From assembly GCA_034003325.1 (NCBI GenBank), contig JAVEYW010000009.1:1-64000 (forward strand): 64,000 nt of DNA. Reading direction: 5' to 3'. The position numbers were made by a program, and so were the translations under genes. How positions within the stretch are numbered: position 1 is the first letter of the stretch; each line of letters begins with the position of its first letter. The notes under the pieces were generated by a model, which saw only the letters and a list, made by a program, of their open reading frames with translations, did no database searches and was not told where the DNA came from. The stretch comes from Desulfobacterales bacterium (GTDB taxonomy: Bacteria; Desulfobacterota; Desulfobacteria; Desulfobacterales; JAFDDL01). Of this stretch, positions 1 through 8,279 are shown piece after piece.

Positions 1-117
1 GCGCGTGTTATTTGTCTGACGCTCACGGTAGAAAGCAAAAGCCAAATGCCGGTCCTGTTGCTTAGGCCTTGTATTTCATCAGTGAAGAACGGAAGAAAAG
101 AAAATCTAAATCCGATT

Positions 118-921
118 CTAAGGGGGTGTTATTTTCTCTTGACTTCCTCGGCCATATAGATGTTCGGCCTTAACCGCCTGAATTATTGATTTAATATTAT
201 CAATACTTATCGTGTCTTTCTTCCGATGAATAACTGCATGACAATTTGGACAAACTGGAATCAGATCTTTTATCGGATCGACTTGATAACCTTCACCAAT
301 TTGTGCCAAAGGCTTTAAATGATGAACATGAATGAGTCCTTCACCAATATTGCCATAGAATTTATAGAAATCGAATTTACATATTTGACAAGCACAACCG
401 TAATACTCAATGCAAATCTTTCGAGCAGTTACATTCCGTTCATATTTGTTAATTGAAATTGTTGTAGCGCTGCCTTCTGAAAAAGTTGCTGCAACTTGGG
501 GAATCTCTTCAGGTAAATAAAAAGTTTGAGGCTGGCTCATTCCAGACTTCTTTTTTTCAGAGAGTGGATAAGCGTTTGCACATAATATTTGCGCGACTTG
601 TGGAAGTAAGTGGTGATCACTTATTTCCACAAAATATGGGAATTCTTTATCCCAACCCTTTTCAATTTTTGGACGGATATTTATTGTGATTCCAGATTGG
701 AAAGCTGGTTTTACAATAACATCTCCCCTAAAATAACATCTAATAAAACCACTTTTTGATCGATGGTATACATATGCAAATCTATTCCTTCCTGGCACAT
801 ATAAAGCACAAGTATCATTTGATTCATTGCGAGTTGCCGTAGGTAAGAATTTGCGGACTTCTTCAAGTAAATCTTCACATAAACTTTGTGATTCAATACT
901 GGCTTTTTTATGGCTTGGCAT
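118..921 (-). CDS. HNH endonuclease (integron cassette gene)
   Basis: This is a 267-residue protein with a C-terminal HNH nuclease domain at about residues 170-240. A CxxC pair (C178, C181), an HxHH stretch (H198-H201), a second CxxC pair (C224, C227) and H232 form the usual zinc-stabilised beta-beta-alpha-metal fold. The first 150 residues match no domain I know; they may recognise DNA, as in modification-dependent HNH restriction enzymes. The ATG lies 18 bases after the attC core that ends at 939, with a GGAG-type ribosome-binding site between, so translation signals sit inside the cassette. A defence (restriction) role is an inference from the domain and the neighbours; a homing or repair role is not excluded. 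Confidence 0.82.
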   Translation of the reverse strand: MPSHKKASIESQSLCEDLLEEVRKFLPTATRNESNDTCALYVPGRNRFAYVYHRSKSGFIRCYFRGDVIVKPAFQSGITINIRPKIEKGWDKEFPYFVEISDHHLLPQVAQILCANAYPLSEKKKSGMSQPQTFYLPEEIPQVAATFSEGSATTISINKYERNVTARKICIEYYGCACQICKFDFYKFYGNIGEGLIHVHHLKPLAQIGEGYQVDPIKDLIPVCPNCHAVIHRKKDTISIDNIKSIIQAVKAEHLYGRGSQEKITPP

Positions 922-938
922 TCATACTCCAGTTTGTG

Positions 939-998
939 GCCGAACGCTGCTAATCAGCCGCGCTGCTTTTTGCGTCGGCTGAATTAGCCTTGTTATGG
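939..998 (-). other. attC site 1
   Basis: This 60-bp imperfect palindrome lies between the adenosine deaminase-like gene and the HNH gene. In gene orientation it opens with CCATAAC and closes with GTTCGGC. The arms GGCTAATTCAGCC and GGCTGATTAGC flank a GCAAAAAGC centre. It is nearly identical in plan and sequence to attC site 3. It encodes the last residues of the upstream ORF. Confidence 0.85.
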
Positions 999-2005
999 GT
1001 TTTACGGTTAAGTTTCGAGATTAATTTTATATTTTTGAATGAGTAACTATTCTGATTTTCATACATTTTATCAATGCAATCATCATTTCCAGTAATGCTT
1101 CTAAACATAGTATAGTTATCACTAAGGTTGTTATTGTTTATACTTGGGTTATCAGAACAAAGGACAAAAGGCACCCCTTGCTTTATAAATTCAACAATGG
1201 GGTGATCTTTCATTTTTTGAATAGAGCGTGTCAGATAGTTACTACAAAGGCAAATTTCTAAACATATTTTTCTTTCGACAATCTCATTCATTAATGTCAT
1301 AGACTCTGCAGCGGCTAAACCATGGGCTATCCGATCAGCCCCACATTCATTAATAGCCCACCATATGTTTTGTATTTTCCCTGTTTCTCCTGCATGTACT
1401 GTTATTCCTAATCCGAATTCTTCTTTCGCTTTTTTGAAAAATTTTTCTACATCTGGAATTACTGGTGAATCTTCATTTCCGCTGAGATCAACACCTACTA
1501 ATGTGCTACTGAAATTTACATATTGTATTGCTTTTGAGAGCTTTTTGATCTTTTCTTCGGATAAACCATACCGGGAGAGGGACAATATGAGCTTTGCATC
1601 AATACCGACTTTAACTGACGCAGTTTCAATTGCTTCGATAAGCCACTCTAAGGATTTTTCTAATGGTATTTGATTTATTTCCGAAATATTAAAGGGAGAG
1701 TTTCGCAGTTCAACATAATGCACATTATCGTCAGCAAGACTAATCAATGCGGATTCGACCATCGAATAAAGACATTCTTTGCTGTATGGTAATTTTTTAA
1801 GTGCGTACCATGGTTTGAAGTATTCCTGCAATCCATTCACTGGTGCATTTATTTGTAGATCATTATCTAAATTGAACCACTCTGGCAATTGAGCGGCCAC
1901 TGGCCCCAGGAGTTGAATGGCCGTGCTTGTTGTAATCGCACCATTAAGATGGACATGAAGATCTGCTTTTGGCAAATGACAGAAAACGTTGTTTTCAGTA
2001 TTCAT
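950..2005 (-). CDS. komA: adenosine deaminase-like protein, Kongming-type KomA candidate
   Basis: This 351-residue amidohydrolase belongs to the adenosine/AMP deaminase family. Visible zinc-site elements are HVH (H17, H19) near the N-terminus, HAGE near residue 205, IAHG near residue 228 and SDNP near residue 287, where the usual SDDP has its second Asp changed to Asn. The family deaminates adenine nucleosides or nucleotides to inosine forms. It is the last of three overlapping genes (its ATG overlaps the stop of the SIR2 gene as ATGA), behind HAM1-like and SIR2-like genes. That trio matches the Kongming antiphage system, in which the deaminase helps make dITP as an alarm signal. The last 16 or so residues are encoded by attC site 1. 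The symbol rests on this gene context; the assignment is inferred, not tested. Confidence 0.8.
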   Translation of the reverse strand: MNTENNVFCHLPKADLHVHLNGAITTSTAIQLLGPVAAQLPEWFNLDNDLQINAPVNGLQEYFKPWYALKKLPYSKECLYSMVESALISLADDNVHYVELRNSPFNISEINQIPLEKSLEWLIEAIETASVKVGIDAKLILSLSRYGLSEEKIKKLSKAIQYVNFSSTLVGVDLSGNEDSPVIPDVEKFFKKAKEEFGLGITVHAGETGKIQNIWWAINECGADRIAHGLAAAESMTLMNEIVERKICLEICLCSNYLTRSIQKMKDHPIVEFIKQGVPFVLCSDNPSINNNNLSDNYTMFRSITGNDDCIDKMYENQNSYSFKNIKLISKLNRKTHNKANSADAKSSAAD

Positions 2006-2793
2006 GGTTGTAACTTTTTAAAAAAATTAATTAGTGCTTCTTGTGGGTCATCCTCATCAGAAGTTATCATATTGATACCCCATTGATCTAAAATTGCTTC
2101 TTGAATTGGATTAGGTCTGTGCGTAAAAACATAAGATCGTGGTTGGACGCCCCCGCATGTATTGGATTTCCATAGCTTAGCTAGTTTATAAAAAAGGAAC
2201 CTCAAATTAACATCTGTCAAACTATAACCAATAAATAGGACAGACTTTCCGAGCACATCAGACCTTAATTTAATATCGAGAGGAGTCTCAAACTCTAAAC
2301 GTTCATAGTAACTTGATTCATCGAGGACTATTGTGTCATCATTATCAAAATCACCATGGAATTTTATAATTTGGGTGATTCCATCCTTTATCTGCGTTAT
2401 ATCCGAAACACTTGCAATCTTGATGTATTCTTTTTCATAGAGATCAAATGAACGTTCGAGCCAACGGTCATAGTTGGTTGTATAGATCATTGGAAACTTC
2501 ATGTTTGCTATCAATCTGTGTAATTCTGAACTATTCAAATCGATATCTTTAGAATGCCAATTTGTGTCCATCCAACTTCTTAGGGGGCCTATATTCCCTT
2601 TTTTTACCCGGTAATATTCTGCAAGAGCTAAATTTTCACCGAAAGTTTTATATATCTCAGGATCATATCCAAGTTCATCAGCAATGTGATCTATTAATTC
2701 AGACCACGCCGGCAAGCCCAGATTCTTTGATACGCCAGCCCCGACAAATAAAATAACATTTCTTTCACGATAGGCGGATTTTAAATCGTCCAT
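2002..2793 (-). CDS. SIR2-like NADase effector of a Kongming-type system
   Basis: This 263-residue SIR2-family protein carries GAGVS (18-22), LPAW (27-30), TTNYD (105-109), FHGDF with the expected catalytic His (H146) and GYSLTD (189-194). It lacks the zinc-ribbon cysteines of classical sirtuin deacetylases, like the stand-alone SIR2 domains of Thoeris, DSR and related defence systems, which degrade NAD+. It starts at an ATG overlapping the stop of the HAM1-like gene (TAATG) and ends overlapping the next start (ATGA). This tight coupling suggests a stoichiometric complex. In Kongming the SIR2 partner is held with the HAM1 protein and depletes NAD+ when dITP binds. Its role here is inferred from this context. 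Confidence 0.86.
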   Translation of the reverse strand: MDDLKSAYRERNVILFVGAGVSKNLGLPAWSELIDHIADELGYDPEIYKTFGENLALAEYYRVKKGNIGPLRSWMDTNWHSKDIDLNSSELHRLIANMKFPMIYTTNYDRWLERSFDLYEKEYIKIASVSDITQIKDGITQIIKFHGDFDNDDTIVLDESSYYERLEFETPLDIKLRSDVLGKSVLFIGYSLTDVNLRFLFYKLAKLWKSNTCGGVQPRSYVFTHRPNPIQEAILDQWGINMITSDEDDPQEALINFFKKLQP

Positions 2794-3347
2794 TACAGTA
2801 TTTCCTTCAATAGAAACTCTCTAAACTGATCAAATGCCAATTTGCGCATTGATATTTCATTCTTTTTTTCGCCCAATTCTGCAAAAGTTTCTGTGTATCC
2901 ATTTGGTATAAAAACACAGTCCCATTGAAAAGCTCTATCACCTTTTGGCTCAGGGGAAATTTTACCTTCAACTGACCCTTCAAAAGTATATATTTTTTTT
3001 GCATCACAGTATGCTATAACGGTCCTGGCAGTTAATGAGGTATTTTCAAGTCCTCCCAGCAATTCTGAGAATTTGTCTGCTTCCAATTTATCCCAAAAAA
3101 CTTGGGTCAATCCTCCAGGAAATCCTTGTAGACTATCGATATAGAGTCCAGTATGTTCTATAAAAACTGGCCTCCCTATTTGATTAAAAGCCTTCAGCAC
3201 CTTATCCCTAACAATTTCATGAATATCCTCTGTTTGTATCTCATGAATTGTGAGTGGAGCATGAATAATAGAGATACCGATATCACCTATAATTGTCTCG
3301 ACTTCTTTTGCTTTATGAGGATTTTTAGTTACAAATCGTATTTCCAA
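2793..3347 (-). CDS. HAM1/ITPA-like nucleotide sensor of a Kongming-type system
   Basis: This 184-residue protein follows the HAM1 (RdgB/ITPA) fold from end to end, beginning [13 protein letters not shown] and containing [16 protein letters not shown] (from residue 64), a WD pair in FQWDCVF and KNEISMR near the C-terminus. The start is a TTG preceded by AGGGA, close after the attC core at 3367-3373. RdgB/ITPA enzymes hydrolyse dITP/ITP using an Asp in the (D/E)D(S/T) motif; here that position is His (E64-H65-T66). The His of the usual SHR base-recognition motif is Met (SMR). The WD pair and Arg remain. This fits a protein that binds dITP without cleaving it. First gene of a three-gene operon with SIR2 and deaminase genes. 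Confidence 0.84.
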   Translation of the reverse strand: MEIRFVTKNPHKAKEVETIIGDIGISIIHAPLTIHEIQTEDIHEIVRDKVLKAFNQIGRPVFIEHTGLYIDSLQGFPGGLTQVFWDKLEADKFSELLGGLENTSLTARTVIAYCDAKKIYTFEGSVEGKISPEPKGDRAFQWDCVFIPNGYTETFAELGEKKNEISMRKLAFDQFREFLLKEIL

Positions 3348-3366
3348 AATTTAGTCCCTTTGAGAC

Positions 3367-3427
3367 CCATAACGCCGCGCTTAACCGGGCGCTGCTTTTT
3401 GCGCTCCGGTTGAAGTGCTTGTTCGCA
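3367..3427 (-). other. attC site 2
   Basis: This 61-bp imperfect palindrome lies between the DUF2939 cassette gene and the HAM1-SIR2-deaminase cassette. In gene orientation it opens TGCGAAC and closes GTTATGG. Arms CAACCGGAGCG and CGCCCGGTTAAG pair around a GCAAAAAGC centre. It sits about 110 bp past the stop of the upstream gene. Confidence 0.83.
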
Positions 3428-3534
3428 GTTTAATTTACTACCTATCGGATATTTGCAGAGAATCATCAATACAAGCCCCAGTGTCATTTCCATTTTAACA
3501 TTTGGCCATTACCAGGTCTTTCAAGCTTTCATTC

Positions 3535-4563
3535 TTATTGTTGTGCATAGACTGCTTGTTCGGAACCTGCCACTTCCAAAGTAAATTCTTCAAGATTTTC
3601 CGGAAGGTTTAAAAACACTATCATGAAAGGCCGGTCTTCCCCTGGCTTGATGTTCATGTTTGCATTATTATCCCCTTTAGCGTTACCCAGCCGACTTTTA
3701 ATTTCATCCAAGCCCAGTTTCGAGAGTTCCGCGATGGCAATAACATTCCCGCAATAAACTATTTCCGAATTTGATAGCTTTTTCCCTTTTGTATGTAGCT
3801 TGCCGTTAATCCGTATCAAACTTCGGGCTTCCCCATATCCGTTTCGCGCTTTTCCTGTAATGACAAACAATCGCCCAGCAGGGCCGTTCTCAACAAACTG
3901 ACTGTCAATATCAGTGGTCGTAATTTTAAGATTACCTTTGATATCGCGTGATATTTTATCGTTTTTCTCATTTGGTCCCGTTTCAATATGTGGATCTTTT
4001 AGGTCGGTATTCGCTAATAATTCCTCAAAAGGGAACTCTATGTTTGTTACCTTCCAATTAAATCCGTAACGCTTTAAACAAAATACTATATTTTTAACAG
4101 GTTGAGTGTTTTTCATAGGGATGCTAATAGTAAACTTATTAAAACCCTGTAATTTATATGAGGCCTCATAAAAAAGCTGCTTGGATTGGATGTTTTTATT
4201 TTCAGAGGGATTTTGGCTGCTGCTTGCCAACTCAATCGAGTTGCCTTGTAAAAAATGCAATATGCCATAAGGGGTGATTAATGAATCAACTAAACCCTCT
4301 GAAAATTTAGAAGCGATCGCTGTTCCGAACGCGCTGAAAGGATGATCTTTTAGTGTTTCACCAGCAGATTTCATGAAATGAAAATTAAGCTGATCTTTAA
4401 AATTTTGCCTCAAAAGTTGGAAGTCAACGTTATCTGACAATTTATCCGGATCATTATCTTTAATGCTATTCTCAATATTATATACCGCAATATAAGGAGA
4501 ACCAATAAAATAGGTGGCTGTAAGGACGAGTGCCACAATTAAGGCAAACATAAATCTTTTCAT
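3535..4563 (-). CDS. DUF2939 family membrane-anchored protein (cassette gene)
   Basis: This 342-residue protein has an N-terminal membrane segment or signal anchor (about residues 5-22) and then a DUF2939-like stretch: SPYIAVYNIENSIKDND, then DKLSDNVDF and LLRQNF (about residues 27-60). Family members are secreted or inner-membrane anchored and of unknown function. The remaining 270 residues are predicted soluble and periplasmic and I do not recognise them. It is a single-gene cassette flanked by attC sites 2 and 3. The ATG follows the attC core by about 60 bp, so there is room for a cassette promoter. Confidence 0.7.
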   Translation of the reverse strand: MKRFMFALIVALVLTATYFIGSPYIAVYNIENSIKDNDPDKLSDNVDFQLLRQNFKDQLNFHFMKSAGETLKDHPFSAFGTAIASKFSEGLVDSLITPYGILHFLQGNSIELASSSQNPSENKNIQSKQLFYEASYKLQGFNKFTISIPMKNTQPVKNIVFCLKRYGFNWKVTNIEFPFEELLANTDLKDPHIETGPNEKNDKISRDIKGNLKITTTDIDSQFVENGPAGRLFVITGKARNGYGEARSLIRINGKLHTKGKKLSNSEIVYCGNVIAIAELSKLGLDEIKSRLGNAKGDNNANMNIKPGEDRPFMIVFLNLPENLEEFTLEVAGSEQAVYAQQ

Positions 4564-4623
4564 TATAACTCTCTTTTCTTAAAAGTTTTTGCTTACAGTA
4601 TGCCATATCAAATTCATGGGTGC

Positions 4624-4684
4624 TGCGAACGCTGCTAATCAGACGCGCGGCTTTTTTGCGTCGGCTGCATTAGCCTTGTTATGC
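4624..4684 (-). other. attC site 3
   Basis: This 61-bp site closely resembles attC site 1, sharing AACAAGGCTAAT, CAGCCGACGCAAAAA and CTGATTAGCAGCGTTCG in gene orientation. Cores are GCATAAC and GTTCGCA. It contains the last codons and the stop of the upstream 381-residue ORF. Confidence 0.86.
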
Positions 4685-5784
4685 TTATTTTTGTAATTTT
4701 TTTCCCAGATTTCTTCTGGCGCTGTTGTTAAATGAAATCTGTTTGAAGGAAATTTAAGTACGCTATCATTAGAGAAAATAGATGCGATTCTAAGCAATAC
4801 ATATAATTCAGGTTTATTTGCATCACCCGGTACAAATCCTTCATGCACTATATCATTGCGTATTTCTATAGCCTTTATCGCGAGCTCGATTTGTTGTTCT
4901 GGTATTTCATCTACAGCCGCACATAAGATAGCTAATTGAGACCTTAATGGAAGATTATTGAAGGAATTGGTTGATTCTAAAATTTCTTTTTTAACCACCC
5001 TTTTTCTAATGAAATTATGTATGCTCAATTCAAGAGCTGTTACTCCTTCTATAAAAGCAAGTCGCACATCCCCTTCATCACATAACCTGTGCGCCCTGAT
5101 AATAAATAAGTCACCGTTAGTTTGGGTGTAGTCTATGTTGGATAATGATTCCCAATCACGCTTATTCATGTATTGTTCATAGTCTGGTGGAGGTCCGACT
5201 CGAAAAGTAGCCTTAGTTGTTTCAGGTCCATCGGGGTCCAAAACTTTCCATTTCCTGCCACGAGAAAAGCGCCATTTCATACCCAAAACACTACCAGCAT
5301 AATAGCCAAGAGATTGGGTTCTAGAATCAAATTTAGGCATTTGATGCAACCAATACTGCCCCATCCTAATCCTTAGCATTTCAATAAAATTATGAAGTGG
5401 CTCATATATGATATTTTTGATTACATTTTTGGTGAATTTAATATATTTTTCATCACCTTTCCTTGAGGCACCAATTGCCGCGGCAATATCATCCGGAATT
5501 TTATCAAGTTCGAGGAGACCATTAAGGGGTCCAGAATATAGACAACCTTGTTTCCCCATAATTTTTAAATCGACTTCTCTTCGAGAAGGATTAAAACGTA
5601 CAAAAGAATCATCTGTAAATCCGAATCGTTCAAACCAGACTTTTAGTTTAGCATTTGGATTGTCGACGGATAAAGTTATAAGATTTTTTTCACCGTCAGG
5701 CAGCCATCTGTGAAAAATTGCCCCTTCATTGTCATCATCATGAGAACTCAAATCAATTCTGAATTTGATAAGTATTTTTTTCAA
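4639..5784 (-). CDS. uncharacterised HEPN-like protein (cassette gene)
   Basis: I do not recognise this 381-residue protein as a named family. Its C-terminal part (about 230-340) is helical and contains RNDIVH (R309 to H314), which fits the R-x4-6-H motif of HEPN domains, many of which are RNases in toxin-antitoxin, abortive infection or CRISPR systems. The N-terminal 220 residues are mixed alpha/beta with no clear motif. The last 15 residues are read from attC site 3, and the stop (TGA) lies inside the site. No antitoxin-like partner is in the same cassette. A defence function is a suggestion from the motif and the neighbouring cassettes. Confidence 0.6.
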   Translation of the reverse strand: MKKILIKFRIDLSSHDDDNEGAIFHRWLPDGEKNLITLSVDNPNAKLKVWFERFGFTDDSFVRFNPSRREVDLKIMGKQGCLYSGPLNGLLELDKIPDDIAAAIGASRKGDEKYIKFTKNVIKNIIYEPLHNFIEMLRIRMGQYWLHQMPKFDSRTQSLGYYAGSVLGMKWRFSRGRKWKVLDPDGPETTKATFRVGPPPDYEQYMNKRDWESLSNIDYTQTNGDLFIIRAHRLCDEGDVRLAFIEGVTALELSIHNFIRKRVVKKEILESTNSFNNLPLRSQLAILCAAVDEIPEQQIELAIKAIEIRNDIVHEGFVPGDANKPELYVLLRIASIFSNDSVLKFPSNRFHLTTAPEEIWEKNYKNKHNKANAADAKKPRV

Positions 5785-5832
5785 TATTGGACGCCTATTG
5801 GTGATAAAACTTTGAAATTTGACGAAAGTAGA

Positions 5833-5894
5833 GCATAACGCTCGGCATAAGGCGCGGCGGCCTTTTGCCGTCGCCCTTAATGCCGTTGTTAGCT
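5833..5894 (-). other. attC site 4
   Basis: This 62-bp site lies just 3' of the 246-residue ORF. In gene orientation it opens AGCTAAC and closes GTTATGC. Arms CGGCATTAAGGGCGACGG and CCGCCGCGCCTTATGCCG flank a CAAAAGG centre. The layout is like that of aadA-type attC sites. This is the clearest canonical site in the array. Confidence 0.88.
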
Positions 5895-5905
5895 ATTTTG
5901 TTGCA

Positions 5906-6646
5906 TCATTTCGAATTATTCAACATTCCTGCTGCGAAGAAATCTGATGCTAATTGCTGCATGAACTTTACGGCTGGCCCTCCAACCTTGAAAACAGGAA
6001 GATTCCCGTTTTCTGAAAGAAACACTTCATGAGGAACACGTGACGAATGATTCGAAACAATGAACAGCCAGAATAAACCGCCAAAAACTGCTCGATAGGC
6101 CGTGTGGCCGTCTATCTTTGTGGGAAGCCTTTCAGGAGGATAAACAAATTGCTGCATCAGTTCTTGGCTCAACGCCGGCAGCACCAGAATTGAGCCGTAT
6201 TCATAAACCTCCCCGGGTCTTTCCTCGGATAGCATTTTACGAATTCTCTCTGAGTGAGGACCCAAGTCGATTCTATGTACCTCAGGTCTACTTGCGATTG
6301 ATGCTCGCCAAATCAAGGACATTTGGAATAGTTTAAAAGAGTCGTAATTCAGACCTGAAAATACAACCGCTCGATTATTTTCAATCACTTTTAGTGGCAA
6401 TTCAAAGAAAACATTCCTGGCGTATCCTTCCCACCTGCTAAACCGCTGTTCACATTCATGGCATAAAAGTCTTTCATAGATCCCTTTTGGACGGGTGCTT
6501 CTTCTTTTGTTTGCATCCGTGGAAAGAACAAAGAATCGATGATTATCGTCATACAGCGGTCTGTAAAGCCATTCTGGAAATATATGAGATTCCCTAAGTG
6601 GAATATTCTTATTGCACAATCTGCACGCCATATCTTCACGCTTCAA
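5906..6646 (-). CDS. uncharacterised Cys/His metal-binding protein, HNH-like N-terminus
   Basis: This 246-residue protein begins with a CxxC pair (C8, C11), an ESHIFP stretch with H21 and a second pair LCHEC (C62, C65). This spacing recalls the zinc knuckles and the leading His of HNH-type nucleases. The final catalytic His is not obvious, so nuclease activity is doubtful. The rest (80-246) is not recognised. Such proteins recur as isolated genes in accessory DNA. It is a single-gene cassette ending 12 bases before attC site 4. No good attC can be seen on its 5' side. Confidence 0.55.
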   Translation of the reverse strand: MKREDMACRLCNKNIPLRESHIFPEWLYRPLYDDNHRFFVLSTDANKRRSTRPKGIYERLLCHECEQRFSRWEGYARNVFFELPLKVIENNRAVVFSGLNYDSFKLFQMSLIWRASIASRPEVHRIDLGPHSERIRKMLSEERPGEVYEYGSILVLPALSQELMQQFVYPPERLPTKIDGHTAYRAVFGGLFWLFIVSNHSSRVPHEVFLSENGNLPVFKVGGPAVKFMQQLASDFFAAGMLNNSK

Positions 6647-6812
6647 TTATTACTAAAAACAAAGGCGATGCCATAAATATCCAGTCCTTAGGATTTTTGG
6701 TCCCGAACAACCCGCAAAATAGAATCCATGGCCCTTGTAAGTTGAACAGACGATCGTTACAATACGATATGAGCGTTTTTGCCTTCGGATGAAGGCCCAC
6801 CAGGACAATCGT

Positions 6813-7979
6813 TTAATAACCTAAGACCATCACCACGGCATTACCGGACTGCTTCACAACTTGTGCTCGACTCAACCCATTATTTCTATTCGGTTCAAGT
6901 CTGCCACTCAATTCCGGCAATGATTCGAGAAAACTTAGTACGATTGAACTTTTTAGCGCATAGTTCACATTCTGAGGCAAAGTTCCTGTTGCTCGTGCAG
7001 CGGATATTTCATCCAGCTTCGCGATAACCACCCCGATCACCCGACCCTGTTCATCCAGAAGCGGCCCGCCAGAATTACCAGGCTGAACCGGCACGCTAAT
7101 CTGGAACAGGCGCGGGTCATTGCCTGCACCCGTAAGGCTACTAATGTTTCCCTGGGTGTATTTAACCTCGGTTCCCTGAAGTTGGATGTTCGGGAAACCG
7201 AGCGTAAAAACATCTAAGCCAGTTCTCACATTTCGACTCGATATAACCGGCAACGCCGCAACTTTTAATCCATCCAGTTTCAGCAGTGCAATATCATTGG
7301 CGGCATCGAAACGAACCAACTGTGCGGGCATCAATCCGCCGTTTGTCCATACGTTGAGTACAGCGGCTTCTTTGACTGCATGATAAGCGGTCAGTAAGTA
7401 TCCGTCGGCTGTAATAAAGAAGCCAGTTCCATTGTTCCTGAACTCTGCTGCCGCCGGTTCTCGCGCGGTTGCGTGTTCACCCTTTCGTGGACGAAATTCC
7501 CGGCTCAGCCGCTGGGCCTCGGCTATTTGGGCGGGTGACATCACTTTTCTCAATAAATATCTATTTTTCTTAGCACCTTCAAAACCCTGTGCAACGGATA
7601 GATTACACCATTTATAAGCTTGGACATAGTCTTCAGGAACACCTTGGCCAATGTAATACATCGTTGACAGGTAGGCTTGGGCATCTGCACGCCCCTGTTC
7701 TGCTGATTTGGTGAGCCACTTGGCCGCTTCTTTGTAGTCTTTTGGGATACCTTCGCCGTTGTAATACATCAGGCCCAAATTAAGTTGAGCACCCGCATGC
7801 CCCTGTACCGCTGCCTTGGTAAACCATTTGAATGCTTCTTGGTAATCTTTTTTAATAGAATACAACAATCCCACACCATAGTTGGCTTGGGCCTCGTCAG
7901 TGTGGTCTTCTGCCAGTAATCCGATCGGTATGAGCAAGATAAATGCAAGGATTGCTGCATGGACAATTATTTTCATCAT
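6813..7979 (-). CDS. Sel1-repeat trypsin-like serine protease
   Basis: This 388-residue protein has a signal peptide (cleavage near residue 23), two to three Sel1/TPR-like repeats at about 30-140 (NYGVGLLY, LNLGLMYYNGEG and YLSTMYYIGQG types) and an S1C trypsin-like domain at 180-355. The catalytic triad can be read as H200 (AYHAV), D229 (NDIALL) and S303 (GNSGGP), so it should be active. There is no PDZ domain, unlike HtrA/DegP. A periplasmic protease that uses the repeats for protein contacts is likely. It is the gene nearest intI. The usual attC is not visible behind it, so it may be an old cassette with a decayed site or a resident gene. Confidence 0.85.
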   Translation of the reverse strand: MMKIIVHAAILAFILLIPIGLLAEDHTDEAQANYGVGLLYSIKKDYQEAFKWFTKAAVQGHAGAQLNLGLMYYNGEGIPKDYKEAAKWLTKSAEQGRADAQAYLSTMYYIGQGVPEDYVQAYKWCNLSVAQGFEGAKKNRYLLRKVMSPAQIAEAQRLSREFRPRKGEHATAREPAAAEFRNNGTGFFITADGYLLTAYHAVKEAAVLNVWTNGGLMPAQLVRFDAANDIALLKLDGLKVAALPVISSRNVRTGLDVFTLGFPNIQLQGTEVKYTQGNISSLTGAGNDPRLFQISVPVQPGNSGGPLLDEQGRVIGVVIAKLDEISAARATGTLPQNVNYALKSSIVLSFLESLPELSGRLEPNRNNGLSRAQVVKQSGNAVVMVLGY

Positions 7980-7989
7980 CGAATTCCCC

Positions 7990-8026
7990 AGCTAACATTA
8001 TATTATACGGCCTAAAAAAATTACAA
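7990..8026 (-). promoter_or_regulatory. promoter and possible attI-type core before the first array gene
   Basis: On the minus strand TTGTAA (8021-8026) and TATAAT (7997-8002) are 18 bp apart, a good sigma70 match and a candidate cassette promoter. A second TATAAT overlaps at 8002-8007. Just downstream, 7990-7996 reads GTTAGCT, which matches the cassette core GTTRRRY closely and sits 11 bases from the ATG. The core assignment is inference. Confidence 0.5.
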
Positions 8027-8156
8027 TTACAGCGGAATCAACCGCCTATACCGAAATCCAGCCTTTGCTTTTAAAATCAATATTAACAAAAATTTCAGCA
8101 CAATAACCTCTATTAAGCCAAATTCACCCGTTTGTTTATACGGCGCAAACCTGCAG

Positions 8157-8267
8157 CCTAATCCGGCAAAGCCGGATGCTGGAATGCTGGGATGCTGGGA
8201 TGCATAAAAGCCATCTTTCACCTTCGGCGAATATACACGCAAAAGCGTGCATGTTTCTGGTAAAGGG
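8157..8267 (+). repeat. R1 dispersed repeat, copy a
   Basis: This 111-bp element has a hairpin (ATCCGGCAAAGCCGGAT), three 8-bp units of the CTGGRATG type, a GCATAAAAGCCATC block and a second hairpin (CACGCAAAAGCGTG), and ends TGGTAAAGGG. It ends 13 bases past the 3' end of intI, between integrase and array. The 87-residue ORF across it (8027-8290) is an effect of the repeat and is not called a gene. Confidence 0.9.
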
Positions 8268-8279
8268 TTAAACAACTCA

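Noticed and set aside
1-117. attC site at the left edge
   Set aside because: No pairing arms or GTT/AAC core pair of proper spacing can be seen in the part that lies in the window.
950-3347. RADAR or Thoeris system
   Set aside because: RADAR needs the RdrA ATPase and a much larger deaminase; Thoeris needs a TIR protein. The HAM1-SIR2-deaminase trio fits Kongming better.
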